Positions 14,072-23,385 of a stretch of 55,873 nucleotides of DNA are shown piece by piece. The position numbers and the translations under genes were made by a program. Origin of the DNA: CAYJLW01 sp964370965 (GTDB taxonomy: Bacteria; Actinomycetota; Acidimicrobiia; UBA2766). The DNA lies in contig CAYJLW010000019.1 of the NCBI GenBank assembly GCA_964370965.1, forward strand, positions 1 through 55,873, in the 5' to 3' direction. Within the stretch, counting starts at the first letter, position 1, and every line of letters begins with the position of its first letter. A model generated the notes under the pieces. That model was not told the origin of the DNA. It was given only the letters and a program-made list of their open reading frames with translations, and made no database searches.

Positions 14072-16666
14072 ATGAGCACACACCGGAGCACGTCTCCCAC
14101 CGTCCCCATCCGCACGCCCGACCAGCGGCTCCGGGTCTTCGTGAGCTCGACCCTGGGCGAGCTCGCCCCGGAGCGGCGCGCCGTGCGCGAGGCCGTCGAG
14201 GCCTTCAAGCTCACGCCGGTCATGTTCGAGCTCGGCGCCCGGCCGCACCCTCCCCAGGCGCTGTACCGGGCGTACCTCGACCAGAGCCACGTCTTCGTGG
14301 GCCTCTACTGGCAGCGGTACGGCTGGATCGCCCCCGACATGACCATCTCCGGCCTGGAGGACGAGTACCGGCTCTGTGAGGGCAAGCCGATGCTCATCTA
14401 CATCAAGGAACCTTCACCGGAACGGGAACCCGCGCTCGGCGAGCTCCTCTCCCGGATCGAGGCGGACGACCGCGCCTCGTACCGCACGTTCGGGACCCCG
14501 GCCGAGCTCGCCGGCCTGGTCGCCGACGACCTCGCGGTCCTCCTCTCGGAGCGCTTCGAGAGCGCGGCCTCCGCCCCGGCCGCCTCGACGGAGCGCCCCG
14601 GGCGGTCGCTGCCGGTGCCCCCGACACCGCTCGTGGGACGCGAGCGGGAACTCGAGGAACTCCTGGCGGCTCTCGCCGTCCCCACCACGCGCCTCGTGAC
14701 CCTGACAGGCCCGGGCGGCATCGGCAAGAGCCGCCTCGCCCTGGCCGCCGCCGAGCTCGTGCGCGACCGCTACGACGGAGCGGTCTTCTTCGTCCCGCTG
14801 GCGTCGCTGTCTGATCCGGCGCACGTGCTCCCGGCGGTGGCGCACGGGGTCGGCCTCCAGATCGAGGGGACGCGGCCACTCGTCGACATGATCGGCGACG
14901 AGCTCGGCGAGCGCCGCCTCCTGCTGGTGCTGGACAACCTGGAGCATCTCGCCGGCGCCGCGGGCGACGTCGCCCGGCTCCTCGCCGCCTGCCCCAACCT
15001 CGACGTCCTCGTCACGAGCCGGACCGTGCTCCGCCTCCGGGGCGAGCGCGAATTCCCCCTCGAGCCCCTCGACGCCGGGACGACGGGCGTCGACCTCTTC
15101 GTCGCCCGGGCAGCGGACGCCAATCCCGGCTTCGAGCTCACCACCGGGAACAGGCCGGCGGTGGAGGAGATCTGCCGGCGCCTCGACGGCCTCCCACTGG
15201 CCATCGAGCTCGCGGCGGCGAGGTGCCGGCTGCTCCCGCCCGCCGCTCTCCTCGAGAGGCTGGGGAGGCGCCTCGACGTCCTTACGGGGGGCGGCGCCGA
15301 CCTCCCTCCGCACCAGCAGACGATGCGATCCACGATCGACTGGAGCTACGGCCTTCTCGACGGCCCGGAGCAGGCGGTCTTCGCCGGGCTCGGCGTCTTC
15401 GCCGGGGGATGGACTTTGGGTGGCGCCGAGGACGTCGTCGGACACCTCGGCTCCGACGTCCTGGACTCGCTTTCCTCGCTCGTGGAGAAGAGCCTCGTGT
15501 GCGTCCGCGACGAGGCCGGTGGCGAGGCCGGTGGCGAGCCGCGTTTCGACATGTTGGGCACCATCCGCGACTACGCACTGGAGCGTCTCGGAGACGACGC
15601 CGAGCTCACCGCAGAGACGGGGCGGCGCCACGAGGCGCATGTCGTGGCCTTGGTGGAGGCGGCGGGGCCGGCCCTCTTCGAGCCGGGCAACCGGGCCGTG
15701 TACGAGCGACTCGCCGCCGAGTTCGACAACGTGCGCGCCGTCGTGCGGCGAGCCCTCGACCGGGCGGACCCCGCCCCTGTCGCCCGGATCGCGGCCGCCC
15801 TCTGGTTCTACTGGTACGACGGCGACCACGTACCCGAGGTGCGGGGCTGGGTGAGCGAAGCCCTGGCCTGCGGCCCGGGGGTCGGCGCCGCCCCCGCCGC
15901 CGCCCCGCTGCGCTGGATCGGGGCGAGCCTGGCCTTCCAGGCCGGCGACTACGCCGAGGCGGCGGCGCTGGCCGACGGGTGCGCGGCGACGTTCGAGGCC
16001 GCCGGCGACGACCATGGTGCCGCCCGGGCCCGCATGCTCGACGGCGCCCTGGACGTCAGCCCCGCGGGCATGGACAGCCTCGCGGGGAGCCTCGGTGCCT
16101 TCACGAAGCTCGGTGACCGGGCAGGCCAGGGAATGACTCTCGCCTTTCTGGGCTCAAACGCTCTCGCGCTGGGGGAGATCGGGGACGCTGAGCAGTACTT
16201 CGTCGAGCTCCAGGCCCTGAGCCGCGGGACGGACAGCGACCAGGTGACTGGCTACGCCCACAGCAATCTCGGATACGTGCTCACCGCAAAGGGCGACGCC
16301 GCCGGCGCCCGGGGGGTCTTCCGGGAGGCGCTCGTGTCCTTCGGTCGGATACGGAACCGGGAGGGCACGGCCTGCTGCCTGGAGGGTCTCGCCGGCACCG
16401 CCGTGTCCGGTCCCGACCCGTCCCCGAGGAACGCGGCGACATTCCTCGGGGCGGCTTCGGCTCTACGCGAGACGATCGGGGTGACGGTTTGGCCGGCCCT
16501 CACCGAGCTCATCGACGGATGGGCGGACGCCGCACGCGCCGCCCTCGGCCGGGAGGCCTTCGAGCGCCACTTCGAGGACGGCGCCGCCATGAGCTTCGAC
16601 GAGGCGGTCGCCTGGGTCCGGCGCGACGCGGAGGCGGATGGCGACGCGGGGGCGGCGTCGGGGTAG
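14072..16666 (+). CDS. DUF4062-NTPase-TPR protein (STAND-type)
   Basis: 864 residues. Residues 18-110 are a DUF4062 domain (RLRVFVSSTLGELAPERRAVRE, then SHVFVGLYWQRYGW), a TIR/SEFIR-like fold of unknown chemistry. Residues 180-450 form an NB-ARC-like NTPase: VGRERELEELL, Walker A GPGGIGKS (213-220), Walker B RLLLVLDNLEH (282-292), sensor VLVTSR, and GLPLAIELAAAR. A winged-helix-like region follows, and from about 560 to the end comes a helical TPR-type sensor array. The architecture is that of STAND signalling ATPases: ligand sensing by the repeats, ATP-driven oligomerisation, N-terminal effector output. Whether it is a regulator or a phage sensor cannot be decided here. ATG follows GGAGAGGG at slightly long distance. 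Confidence 0.8.
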   Translation: MSTHRSTSPTVPIRTPDQRLRVFVSSTLGELAPERRAVREAVEAFKLTPVMFELGARPHPPQALYRAYLDQSHVFVGLYWQRYGWIAPDMTISGLEDEYRLCEGKPMLIYIKEPSPEREPALGELLSRIEADDRASYRTFGTPAELAGLVADDLAVLLSERFESAASAPAASTERPGRSLPVPPTPLVGRERELEELLAALAVPTTRLVTLTGPGGIGKSRLALAAAELVRDRYDGAVFFVPLASLSDPAHVLPAVAHGVGLQIEGTRPLVDMIGDELGERRLLLVLDNLEHLAGAAGDVARLLAACPNLDVLVTSRTVLRLRGEREFPLEPLDAGTTGVDLFVARAADANPGFELTTGNRPAVEEICRRLDGLPLAIELAAARCRLLPPAALLERLGRRLDVLTGGGADLPPHQQTMRSTIDWSYGLLDGPEQAVFAGLGVFAGGWTLGGAEDVVGHLGSDVLDSLSSLVEKSLVCVRDEAGGEAGGEPRFDMLGTIRDYALERLGDDAELTAETGRRHEAHVVALVEAAGPALFEPGNRAVYERLAAEFDNVRAVVRRALDRADPAPVARIAAALWFYWYDGDHVPEVRGWVSEALACGPGVGAAPAAAPLRWIGASLAFQAGDYAEAAALADGCAATFEAAGDDHGAARARMLDGALDVSPAGMDSLAGSLGAFTKLGDRAGQGMTLAFLGSNALALGEIGDAEQYFVELQALSRGTDSDQVTGYAHSNLGYVLTAKGDAAGARGVFREALVSFGRIRNREGTACCLEGLAGTAVSGPDPSPRNAATFLGAASALRETIGVTVWPALTELIDGWADAARAALGREAFERHFEDGAAMSFDEAVAWVRRDAEADGDAGAASG

Positions 16667-16817
16667 AGGGGGTTGGGGCCCGCCTCGCGGCGTGGCTCGG
16701 GACGCCGGGATCATGCCCCGTCTCCGCGCCCGCCCGAGAAGGACCTCGCCCGTTCGTAGCCGTCGCGTCCCGGGTCACGGGGGTACAGGCATGCCGGGGG
16801 ATGCCGATGGAGAACGC

Positions 16818-19040
16818 ATGGCGGACCCCGCGGCGACCCTGCGTGCCCGTGTGGCAAGGTGGCCCGGTGCCCTGCTCGGGATCCCGGCGAGACTCCGGGT
16901 CCACGATCCCGACGGCGTCCGACTCCGCAACGCCGCCCGGGCCGCGACCGTCGTCACGGCCGTGTTCGCCGGAGCGCTCGTGGGGCTCGGGAGGCCGGTC
17001 GTCGCCACGTTCGGGGCGTTTGGCTCGTTCTCGTTCCTGGCCCTGGCCGACTTCCAGGGCACCCCGCTGTCGCGGACGTCCGCCTACGCGGTCACCACCG
17101 TCGCCGGCTTCGCGATCGTGGCGATCGGGTCCGTGGCCGCAGCCGCCGCGGGGACGGCGGCGGCAGCGACGGCCGTCATCGGCGGGGGCCTCCTCCTCCT
17201 GGGGGCGAACGGCGGCTACCTCGCCGCCTCCGTGATGCCCCTCGTCCTCCTCGGTGTGCTCGCGACGACCGTGCCCTTCGACGTGGGCGCCGTCCCCGCC
17301 CGGGTGGCGGGCGTGGCGCTCGGCGGGGGCGCCGCCGTCGCCGGATCCCTCCTGCTGTGGCCTCGCAGGGAGCGGGTCGCGCTGCACGCCGTCACGGCGG
17401 ACGTGTGCCGCGCCCTTGCTGCGGCCCTGTCGAAGGAGGACTGCCCGCAGGAGATCGTCGACCGGATCGGCGATCTCCTGCGACGCGCGACCGTCGCCAA
17501 CTACCGCGCGGCCGGGCCCACTTCGAGGGACGTGGCGTTCCTCTGGCTGCTCAAGGACCTCGACCGCCTCGCCGCGTTCCTCGGGAACCGCGGTCGTGAG
17601 GTCGCACCCGTCCCGAGCGCCGCCCGGGCCGACATCCTCCGGGGGGCGGTCGCCGGCGCCCTGGAGTCCACCGCCGACGCCCTCGACGGCACCGGTCCGG
17701 CGCCCACTACCGACGCGCTGGAAGCGGCACTCACGGCGTTCCGCGACCGGCTCCTCGACGTCGGGGAGTCGGCGATGCGTTCCGGGGAGACCGTCGAGGA
17801 GGTCCTGGGGATCTTCGACGCCTCGTTCCGCCTCCGTGTGGTGTCGATGAGCGTGATGACGATCGCCGCGCACACGGCCGTGATGCGCGGCGCCGACGTC
17901 GACCTCGCCAAGGTGGGCACGCCGGAGGCGTCCCCCCGCCGCGCACTCCTCCGGGGCCTGCGCGCCCAGCTCCAACCCTCGTCCGTGGACCTCCGCAACG
18001 CGCTCCGCGGCGGCCTCGCCCTGGGCGTCGCCGTGTTCGTGGCGGTGAGCGGGCGCTTCGACCACGCCTTCTGGGTCGGCCTCGGCACCCTGTCCGTGCT
18101 CCGCTCCAATGCCATGGGCACGGGGTACACGGCGCTGCAGGCCCTCGGCGGCACCTTCCTCGGCTTCCTCGCCGCCACCGCCGTGATGACCCTCGCAGGC
18201 GGGGACAGGGGCGTGCTCTGGGCCCTGCTCCCGTGCTGCGTGTTCCTCGCCGCGTACGCCCCCACGGCCCTGCACTACGTCGTGGGCCAGGCCGCCTTCA
18301 CGCTCCTCGTCGTCGTGCTGTTCAACCTCTTCGTGCCGGAGGGCTGGGTCACCGGCGTGGTCCGCCTCGCGGACGTCGCCGTCGGGGTGATCGTGGCCGT
18401 GGCCGCCGGCGCCCTCTTCTGGCCCCGGGGGGCCCGGGGACAGCTCCGGGCCAAGGTGGCGGGGGTGTGGGCGGCCACGGCGGGATTCCTGGGTGCTGCC
18501 AGTGCGGCCACGCTCGGCCTCGCGCCCGACGACGAGGCGGCCGGGGCGCTGGCGGAGTACTCGGGGGCGGCGGCGTCCGTGGGACAGGCGATGGCGGCCT
18601 ACCTCACGGAACGGGGCCACGGACCCGAGGAGGAGGAGCGCTGGGCGCTCCTTGTGTCCCTCGCGCAGCAACTCGCGTTCGCCGCCACGCGCCTCAGGTC
18701 GCAAGGTCGCTTCGCGCCACTCGACGACGCCTGCGCCGAGGCCCGCGACGTCTTCCGTGCCGAGGCCGCCATCCGGGTGGCGTCGATGCACATGGTCGCC
18801 GTCGGTCTCCTCGGCGACGTCTTCGCAGCACGCTCCGTGCCGCTGCCCGCCCCCACGCCCGACACAGGGCGGGCAGCGGCCCTCCGCTGCCTGGAGGCGT
18901 GCCACGGCGCGGGCGACCTCCGTCCCGGCCTCGGCGTCGTCAACCTGCGCGACTGGCTGGAGGAGGTGGACCTCGGCCTCGCCCACGCCCGCGACAGCGT
19001 CATGGCGGCGGCGGCGCCGGACCGCCCCTGGTGGCGCTGA
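16818..19040 (+). CDS. FUSC-family membrane protein
   Basis: 740 residues with two clusters of membrane helices: about residues 35-165 (VVTAVFAGALVGLG, AVIGGGLLLLGANGGYLAA) and about 390-540 (ALRGGLALGVAVFVAVSG, FLGFLAATAVMTLAGG, FTLLVVVLFNLFVPEGW), each followed by a long cytoplasmic helical region. This is the FUSC/aromatic-acid-exporter architecture; members are thought to export aromatic or other small acids. Start ATG behind GGAG was chosen; upstream in-frame codons are Arg-rich and unlikely. Substrate unknown. The last 100 residues contain Cys/Trp-rich helices without recognisable domain. Confidence 0.8.
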   Translation: MADPAATLRARVARWPGALLGIPARLRVHDPDGVRLRNAARAATVVTAVFAGALVGLGRPVVATFGAFGSFSFLALADFQGTPLSRTSAYAVTTVAGFAIVAIGSVAAAAAGTAAAATAVIGGGLLLLGANGGYLAASVMPLVLLGVLATTVPFDVGAVPARVAGVALGGGAAVAGSLLLWPRRERVALHAVTADVCRALAAALSKEDCPQEIVDRIGDLLRRATVANYRAAGPTSRDVAFLWLLKDLDRLAAFLGNRGREVAPVPSAARADILRGAVAGALESTADALDGTGPAPTTDALEAALTAFRDRLLDVGESAMRSGETVEEVLGIFDASFRLRVVSMSVMTIAAHTAVMRGADVDLAKVGTPEASPRRALLRGLRAQLQPSSVDLRNALRGGLALGVAVFVAVSGRFDHAFWVGLGTLSVLRSNAMGTGYTALQALGGTFLGFLAATAVMTLAGGDRGVLWALLPCCVFLAAYAPTALHYVVGQAAFTLLVVVLFNLFVPEGWVTGVVRLADVAVGVIVAVAAGALFWPRGARGQLRAKVAGVWAATAGFLGAASAATLGLAPDDEAAGALAEYSGAAASVGQAMAAYLTERGHGPEEEERWALLVSLAQQLAFAATRLRSQGRFAPLDDACAEARDVFRAEAAIRVASMHMVAVGLLGDVFAARSVPLPAPTPDTGRAAALRCLEACHGAGDLRPGLGVVNLRDWLEEVDLGLAHARDSVMAAAAPDRPWWR

Positions 19041-19089
19041 CCCCCGCTCCCTCCCGCAGGTCGGCCCGGAACGAGAAGGCGGCGCCCGC

Positions 19090-20856
19090 TCAGGCGAGGT
19101 CGAGCCAACCGAACCACGTGGGGTGGTTCTCTTTGTACCACTCGAGGACCTCGCGGTAGCCCCGCTGGGTCTCCAGGGGGACGACGTCGTCGTCGATGCG
19201 GTCGAAGCGGACGCGGATCGTGTCGCCGTCGTACTCGAGCGCCTGGGACATCATCGTCTGCAGCTCGTTGCGGATGCGGCCCGAATCGGAGATCTTGACC
19301 GGCCTGTTCCGGTAGTCCTCCCCGGATGTGAAGCGCACGAGCAACGGGCTGAACACCAGCCGGGACTGCTCCATCGTCTCCATGAGCCGGAACGTGAACT
19401 TCACCTTCGCCTTGGCGCGGCGGGTGGCGAGCATGGAGGTCACCTCGTAGGTGTCCTCACCGACCTGGGTGACGCCCGGGACGGAGGTGTAGGGGTCCGG
19501 GCACATGTACCCGAGGGCGGCGAGAACCTGCCACTGCTTCTCGGGGAAGAAGTCGTCCGCCCGCAGGACGCGCTCGCCCACGGGCATGTTCGACTCGCCG
19601 GCCTCGCGGATGGCGTCGCTGTAGTAGCTGGTCGTGGCGTCGTCGGCGTCCCCGCCCAGGACGCGCCCCAGCCCCTCGCCGAAGTCGGGCGCGGTCGGGT
19701 CCAGGCGCATGATCCGGGCCTCGTCGTCGTGGGGGAGCCCGAACTTCGGGGAATACAGGGCCATGGAGACGTCCACGTCGAGGACGTCGGAGAGGCTCGC
19801 CGCCTGCATCGCCTCCGCCGAGGCGGCGTAACCGTCGCATACGAAGACGTGCCTCTCGCCGCGCTCGTCCTTCCAGTCGCCCACCATGAAGTTCGGGGCG
19901 TAGGTTCCGGACTCCGTGAACACCGCCATCCCGGTGGGGCCGCTCCAGCCCGGCTCCACGATGTCGACGCCGAGCTCGCGCCATTCGTCCCAGAGGCGAC
20001 CGAGGCGCCCGGCACGGCTCTCACCGCTCAGGGTCCAGACGTGCACGTGGCTGCGTGCGATCCCCGGGTAGGCGGCCTCTATCGCCTCGATGACCTTCGT
20101 CCGCGGGGTGAGGAAGTCGACGAGGACGGCGTTGTCCTCGGCGGCTCGCCGCACGGCACGGGGGATCGTCAGCGAGCCCATGTAGGACTCGTAGGGCCGG
20201 CTCACGGTGAGGGGCTGGTCGAAGACGTGCAGGACGGTCATGGGGCCGGTCTCGGCGCCTTTCGCGAAGCGCGAGGTGTTCTCGAGCGTGTCGACGGCGA
20301 CACCCCAGATGGTGATGCCGCGTTCCCGGACGGCCGTGTAGAAGTCCTCCCACGTGCGGTCGCGTTCGTTGAGGAGGCGGTGGACCTGCTGGTCGACGAA
20401 CTTGGCGACGGCCGGCCGGGCGTAGACGCGCCCGAAGCCGAGGAGCGGGTTGGCGCCCATCTCCGGGGTCTCCCCGGCCTTGGGCATGAGGCCCTCTCCG
20501 AGGCTCACCATGACGGCGTGGTTCTCCGGGATGTTGCGTGTCAGGTACCAGAGCGACTCGCTCATCACGTACGCCGAGATGGCGTCGGCGGTCTTCTTGA
20601 CCCGGTTGACCTCCGCCTTCTCCTTCCCGGCGCCCTCGCCGTAGCGGCCGAAGAGCCGGGTGCCGAGGGCGGTGACGGCTGTGGCGACCCCGAGGCAACG
20701 CCGGATGCCGGCGGGTGCGAAGGTCTTGAGCTCGCTGGACTCCGTCCACTCCTGCTCGAACTCGACGTTCTCGAGCCAGAGGTGGAAACGGGCGAGCACC
20801 GGGCGGGTGTCGAACGCCCACTGGGCAATCAGGTTCTTGCGGTCCTGGTCGGTCAC
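19090..20856 (-). CDS. Large uncharacterised soluble protein (588 aa)
   Basis: I do not recognise this protein. It is 588 residues, acidic to neutral, lacks a signal peptide and membrane segments, and has ordinary coding composition, so it is a real gene. The N-terminus is helical (ARFHLWLENVEFEQEW, AGIRRCLGVATAVTALG). The middle has alternating strands and helices with Gly-rich turns (MVSLGEGLMPKAGETPEMG, HVFVCDGYAASAEAMQAA, HVHVWTLSGESRAGRLG). The C-terminal 200 residues are rich in Asp/Arg/Phe and look like a beta domain. GTG at 20856 has GGGAGAA six bases upstream. A 261-nt space separates it from the Gfo/Idh gene. No cofactor motif could be assigned. Confidence 0.7.
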   Translation of the reverse strand: MTDQDRKNLIAQWAFDTRPVLARFHLWLENVEFEQEWTESSELKTFAPAGIRRCLGVATAVTALGTRLFGRYGEGAGKEKAEVNRVKKTADAISAYVMSESLWYLTRNIPENHAVMVSLGEGLMPKAGETPEMGANPLLGFGRVYARPAVAKFVDQQVHRLLNERDRTWEDFYTAVRERGITIWGVAVDTLENTSRFAKGAETGPMTVLHVFDQPLTVSRPYESYMGSLTIPRAVRRAAEDNAVLVDFLTPRTKVIEAIEAAYPGIARSHVHVWTLSGESRAGRLGRLWDEWRELGVDIVEPGWSGPTGMAVFTESGTYAPNFMVGDWKDERGERHVFVCDGYAASAEAMQAASLSDVLDVDVSMALYSPKFGLPHDDEARIMRLDPTAPDFGEGLGRVLGGDADDATTSYYSDAIREAGESNMPVGERVLRADDFFPEKQWQVLAALGYMCPDPYTSVPGVTQVGEDTYEVTSMLATRRAKAKVKFTFRLMETMEQSRLVFSPLLVRFTSGEDYRNRPVKISDSGRIRNELQTMMSQALEYDGDTIRVRFDRIDDDVVPLETQRGYREVLEWYKENHPTWFGWLDLA

Positions 20857-21117
20857 GGTCGTTCTCCCGGGGGTCCGGAACGCCAAACCCCGCGATTCTC
20901 CCATCCCGCCCCGTGCCGGTGCGAGGTCGCCGTCGGCGAGGCCCCGGCCCCGCGGGGCGCGGCCACCCAGAGGCGGGCGCCCGGGCAACGGGGACACCCG
21001 GCGGACGCTCCCCTTGTGACCCGGGTCGCCGGGTCGGACTGCCGCAGCCCCCTCTGGGGCGCCTGCGCGGGTCGCGCGCTCTTCGGGGGCTCTTCTCGGG
21101 GCGGGAGAGCGGGCCGT

Positions 21118-22212
21118 TCAGGGGCCGGTGAGGACGTCGGCCACCCGGACGACCTCGCCGGCGGCAGCGGAGCGGTAGGCGGCCTCCACGGTGGCGTGGG
21201 CAGCGAGGCCGTCGGCGAAGCCCGGGGAGGCCGCGGTCCCGGACGTGACGGAGTCCACGAACGCCCGGTCCGCGAGCTCGGTCCAGAAGTAGGGGCGGAG
21301 ACGGACCCCCAGGGTGTCGAGGTGGGCCGTGATCACGTCGCGCACCGGGATCGCCTCGGGGGGCTCGTCGGCCCGCTGCACCCGCAGGGAGGACTCGGGG
21401 CCGTCGACGAGGACCCCCCAGGTGACCTCGACGACCCCGTCCCGGAAGAACACCTCGAGGCGGCTCTCCTCGCGCCCGCGCACCCCGCCGTAGACCGACA
21501 CGACCGTGCCCGTGACTCCCGAGTGGTGCTCGACCATGAGAGCGGCCGTGTCCTCGACGTCGAAGCCCAGGGTGTGGCGTGTGGTGGCGGCGACCCGGTC
21601 GGCGGGACCGAAGAGCCACTGCAGGACGTCGATTCCGTGGATCGTGTGCTCCAGGAGGGTGCCGCCCCCGGCGTGGACGGCATGGCGGCGCCAGTCGCTG
21701 CTGTAGGGGTTCACCTCCGTCGTCGGGAACGCCTCGTCGTCCCGCAGGAGATAGGCCATCGGAGGGCCGAGCTCGCCGCGGAGAGCGACGTCGCGCACCC
21801 AGGTGAGCAGGGAGTGGCGCCGCATCTGGAAGCCCACCTGCGTCACGACCGGGGCGGCGGTCGCGGCAGCCGCCATCTCCCGGACGACCCCGAAGCTCGG
21901 CGCCAGGGGCTTCTCGGCGTAGAGGTGCTTGCCCGCCTCGAGGACGCCCAGGTACAGGTCGCGGTGGGTGGCCGTCGGGGTGCAGACGAAGACCGCGTCC
22001 ACCTCGGGGTCGGCGAGGACGTCCGCGGGGTGCGGCGACGTGCGCTCGAAGGCCCAGTTCGCCATCGCCGCCCCGATCGCGTCGGGCGAGGGGTCGGCGG
22101 CGGCGACGGCCCGGATCGGGACGCCGTCGGAGGCGATGCGGGCCAGCGAAGCCGTGTGCAACAGGGCGATGTTGCCGCAGCCGACGAGGCCGATCCCGAT
22201 CGTGTCGGCCAT
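21118..22212 (-). CDS. Gfo/Idh/MocA-family oxidoreductase
   Basis: 364 residues. Rossmann start IGIGLVGCGNIALLH gives the NAD(P) motif GxGxxA-like; DAVFVCTPTATHRDL and GKHLYAEKPLAPSF (the EKP motif, Lys thought to be catalytic) are diagnostic. The C-terminal domain holds GGGTLLEHTIHGIDVLQWLFG with the conserved His of the G-G-x-x-x-D/E-x-x-x-H-x-x-D motif. It oxidises or reduces a sugar or cyclitol hydroxyl. ATG at 22212 follows GGGCGGGAAC. The upstream gene ends 50 nt away on the same strand, so co-transcription is likely. Confidence 0.85.
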   Translation of the reverse strand: MADTIGIGLVGCGNIALLHTASLARIASDGVPIRAVAAADPSPDAIGAAMANWAFERTSPHPADVLADPEVDAVFVCTPTATHRDLYLGVLEAGKHLYAEKPLAPSFGVVREMAAAATAAPVVTQVGFQMRRHSLLTWVRDVALRGELGPPMAYLLRDDEAFPTTEVNPYSSDWRRHAVHAGGGTLLEHTIHGIDVLQWLFGPADRVAATTRHTLGFDVEDTAALMVEHHSGVTGTVVSVYGGVRGREESRLEVFFRDGVVEVTWGVLVDGPESSLRVQRADEPPEAIPVRDVITAHLDTLGVRLRPYFWTELADRAFVDSVTSGTAASPGFADGLAAHATVEAAYRSAAAGEVVRVADVLTGP

Positions 22213-22262
22213 GTTCCCGCCCTTTCCGTGCGGAGCCGGGTGGGCGCCCGGCGACCAAGCCG

Positions 22263-23258
22263 TCAGGCCGGGGTGGCATCCTTGGCCCCGGCTCCGATCC
22301 AGACACCGTCGTGCACGAGGCCCTGGCGGGCCGCCTTGCGGTAGCCGAACTTGGCGGCGAGCCCCCCGCCGAGAGCGAAGAGGAACTCCTTCGGGGGTAC
22401 GGCGTAGCCGGCGACCGTGTGCGGGCTGTACTGCGCCTGGCCGCCCTCGCACTCCAGCCACCCTGTGGCGATCATGCTGCCCTGGCCCACGAGGCGGGGT
22501 GCGAACCAGTGGGCGAGGAAGCCTGCCCGCCGCCCGCCCGGGGGCAGGCCCGCGCGGTCGAGTGCGAGGCCGTGGCCGTCGAGGGACGCCCCCACCGGCA
22601 GGACCATGGGGTAGGCGTCCGTGCCGCCGTAGCCGACGAGGCGGTGGGGGCTGCGGTCCAGCCTCTTGCGGTACTTCCTCGGCGCCACGCGCGGTTCCGT
22701 GCCCTTGGCCGGCGGTGACTGGGGAGCGGGGTCGCCGGCGGGGAGGGCGCGGCCGGACACGGTGGGGGCACCTGTGGCATCGACGTCGTCCCAGACGAGG
22801 ATGCGGGCCACGTCGACGACGATCGGCACCCGGTAGTCGTAGTACTCGCGGCCGATGCGGTCCCAGAGGACCCCGCGCTTGCGTGCCGGCAGCCATTCCT
22901 CCCACTTCGGGTCCTCGAGCATGCGGGCGAACTGTGGCGGCTGGCGGTCGGGGAAGTGGGCGTCGCCTTGCACGAGGACGTAGCGGGGCGCCGTGGCGGA
23001 GCCGTGGTCGCGGGTGTGGAAGGCGAGTGCCACCCTTGGGTCGGCTTCGATGCGGAGGAGCTTGGCGAAGTTGCCCAGCGACGAAGACGTCGTCACCGTC
23101 CCCTTGGCGGCGTCGAATGCCCCGAGCGTCGTGACAGGCATCACCACCACGCCGCCGGCCGGGGTGCGGTAGGCCAGGGCGGCGGCGAGGTCCCCGCCCA
23201 CGATCTCCCGGACCTCGTCGGTCCACATGTCCGTCCGGCCGTCGTCCTCGGCACCCAT
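22263..23258 (-). CDS. Split-barrel FMN/F420-binding protein (PPOX-like)
   Basis: 331 residues. The first 150 form a pyridoxamine-5'-phosphate-oxidase-like split barrel: LAYRTPAGGVVVMPVTTLG, FAKLLRIEADPRVALAFHTRDHG and YVLVQGDAHFPD are typical strands around the flavin or deazaflavin site. A second half (from about 190) repeats a barrel-like pattern (YPMVLPVGASLDGHGLALDRAG and ATGWLECEGG), so the protein may have two barrels. Cofactor could be F420, FMN or heme; the sequence does not decide. ATG at 23258 has GGGAGG six bases upstream. It precedes the Gfo/Idh gene on the same strand. Confidence 0.7.
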   Translation of the reverse strand: MGAEDDGRTDMWTDEVREIVGGDLAAALAYRTPAGGVVVMPVTTLGAFDAAKGTVTTSSSLGNFAKLLRIEADPRVALAFHTRDHGSATAPRYVLVQGDAHFPDRQPPQFARMLEDPKWEEWLPARKRGVLWDRIGREYYDYRVPIVVDVARILVWDDVDATGAPTVSGRALPAGDPAPQSPPAKGTEPRVAPRKYRKRLDRSPHRLVGYGGTDAYPMVLPVGASLDGHGLALDRAGLPPGGRRAGFLAHWFAPRLVGQGSMIATGWLECEGGQAQYSPHTVAGYAVPPKEFLFALGGGLAAKFGYRKAARQGLVHDGVWIGAGAKDATPA

Positions 23259-23385
23259 GCCGCCTCCCGTCTTCAGGCCCCGGGGCGCCGGAGCGTGCCG
23301 GAGGCTATCAGCAGACGCCGACCCCGCAGGGCCCGGCTTCCACCGATTCCTGTCGTACCCCCTCGCTACGCTGGCCCCCTGACCG

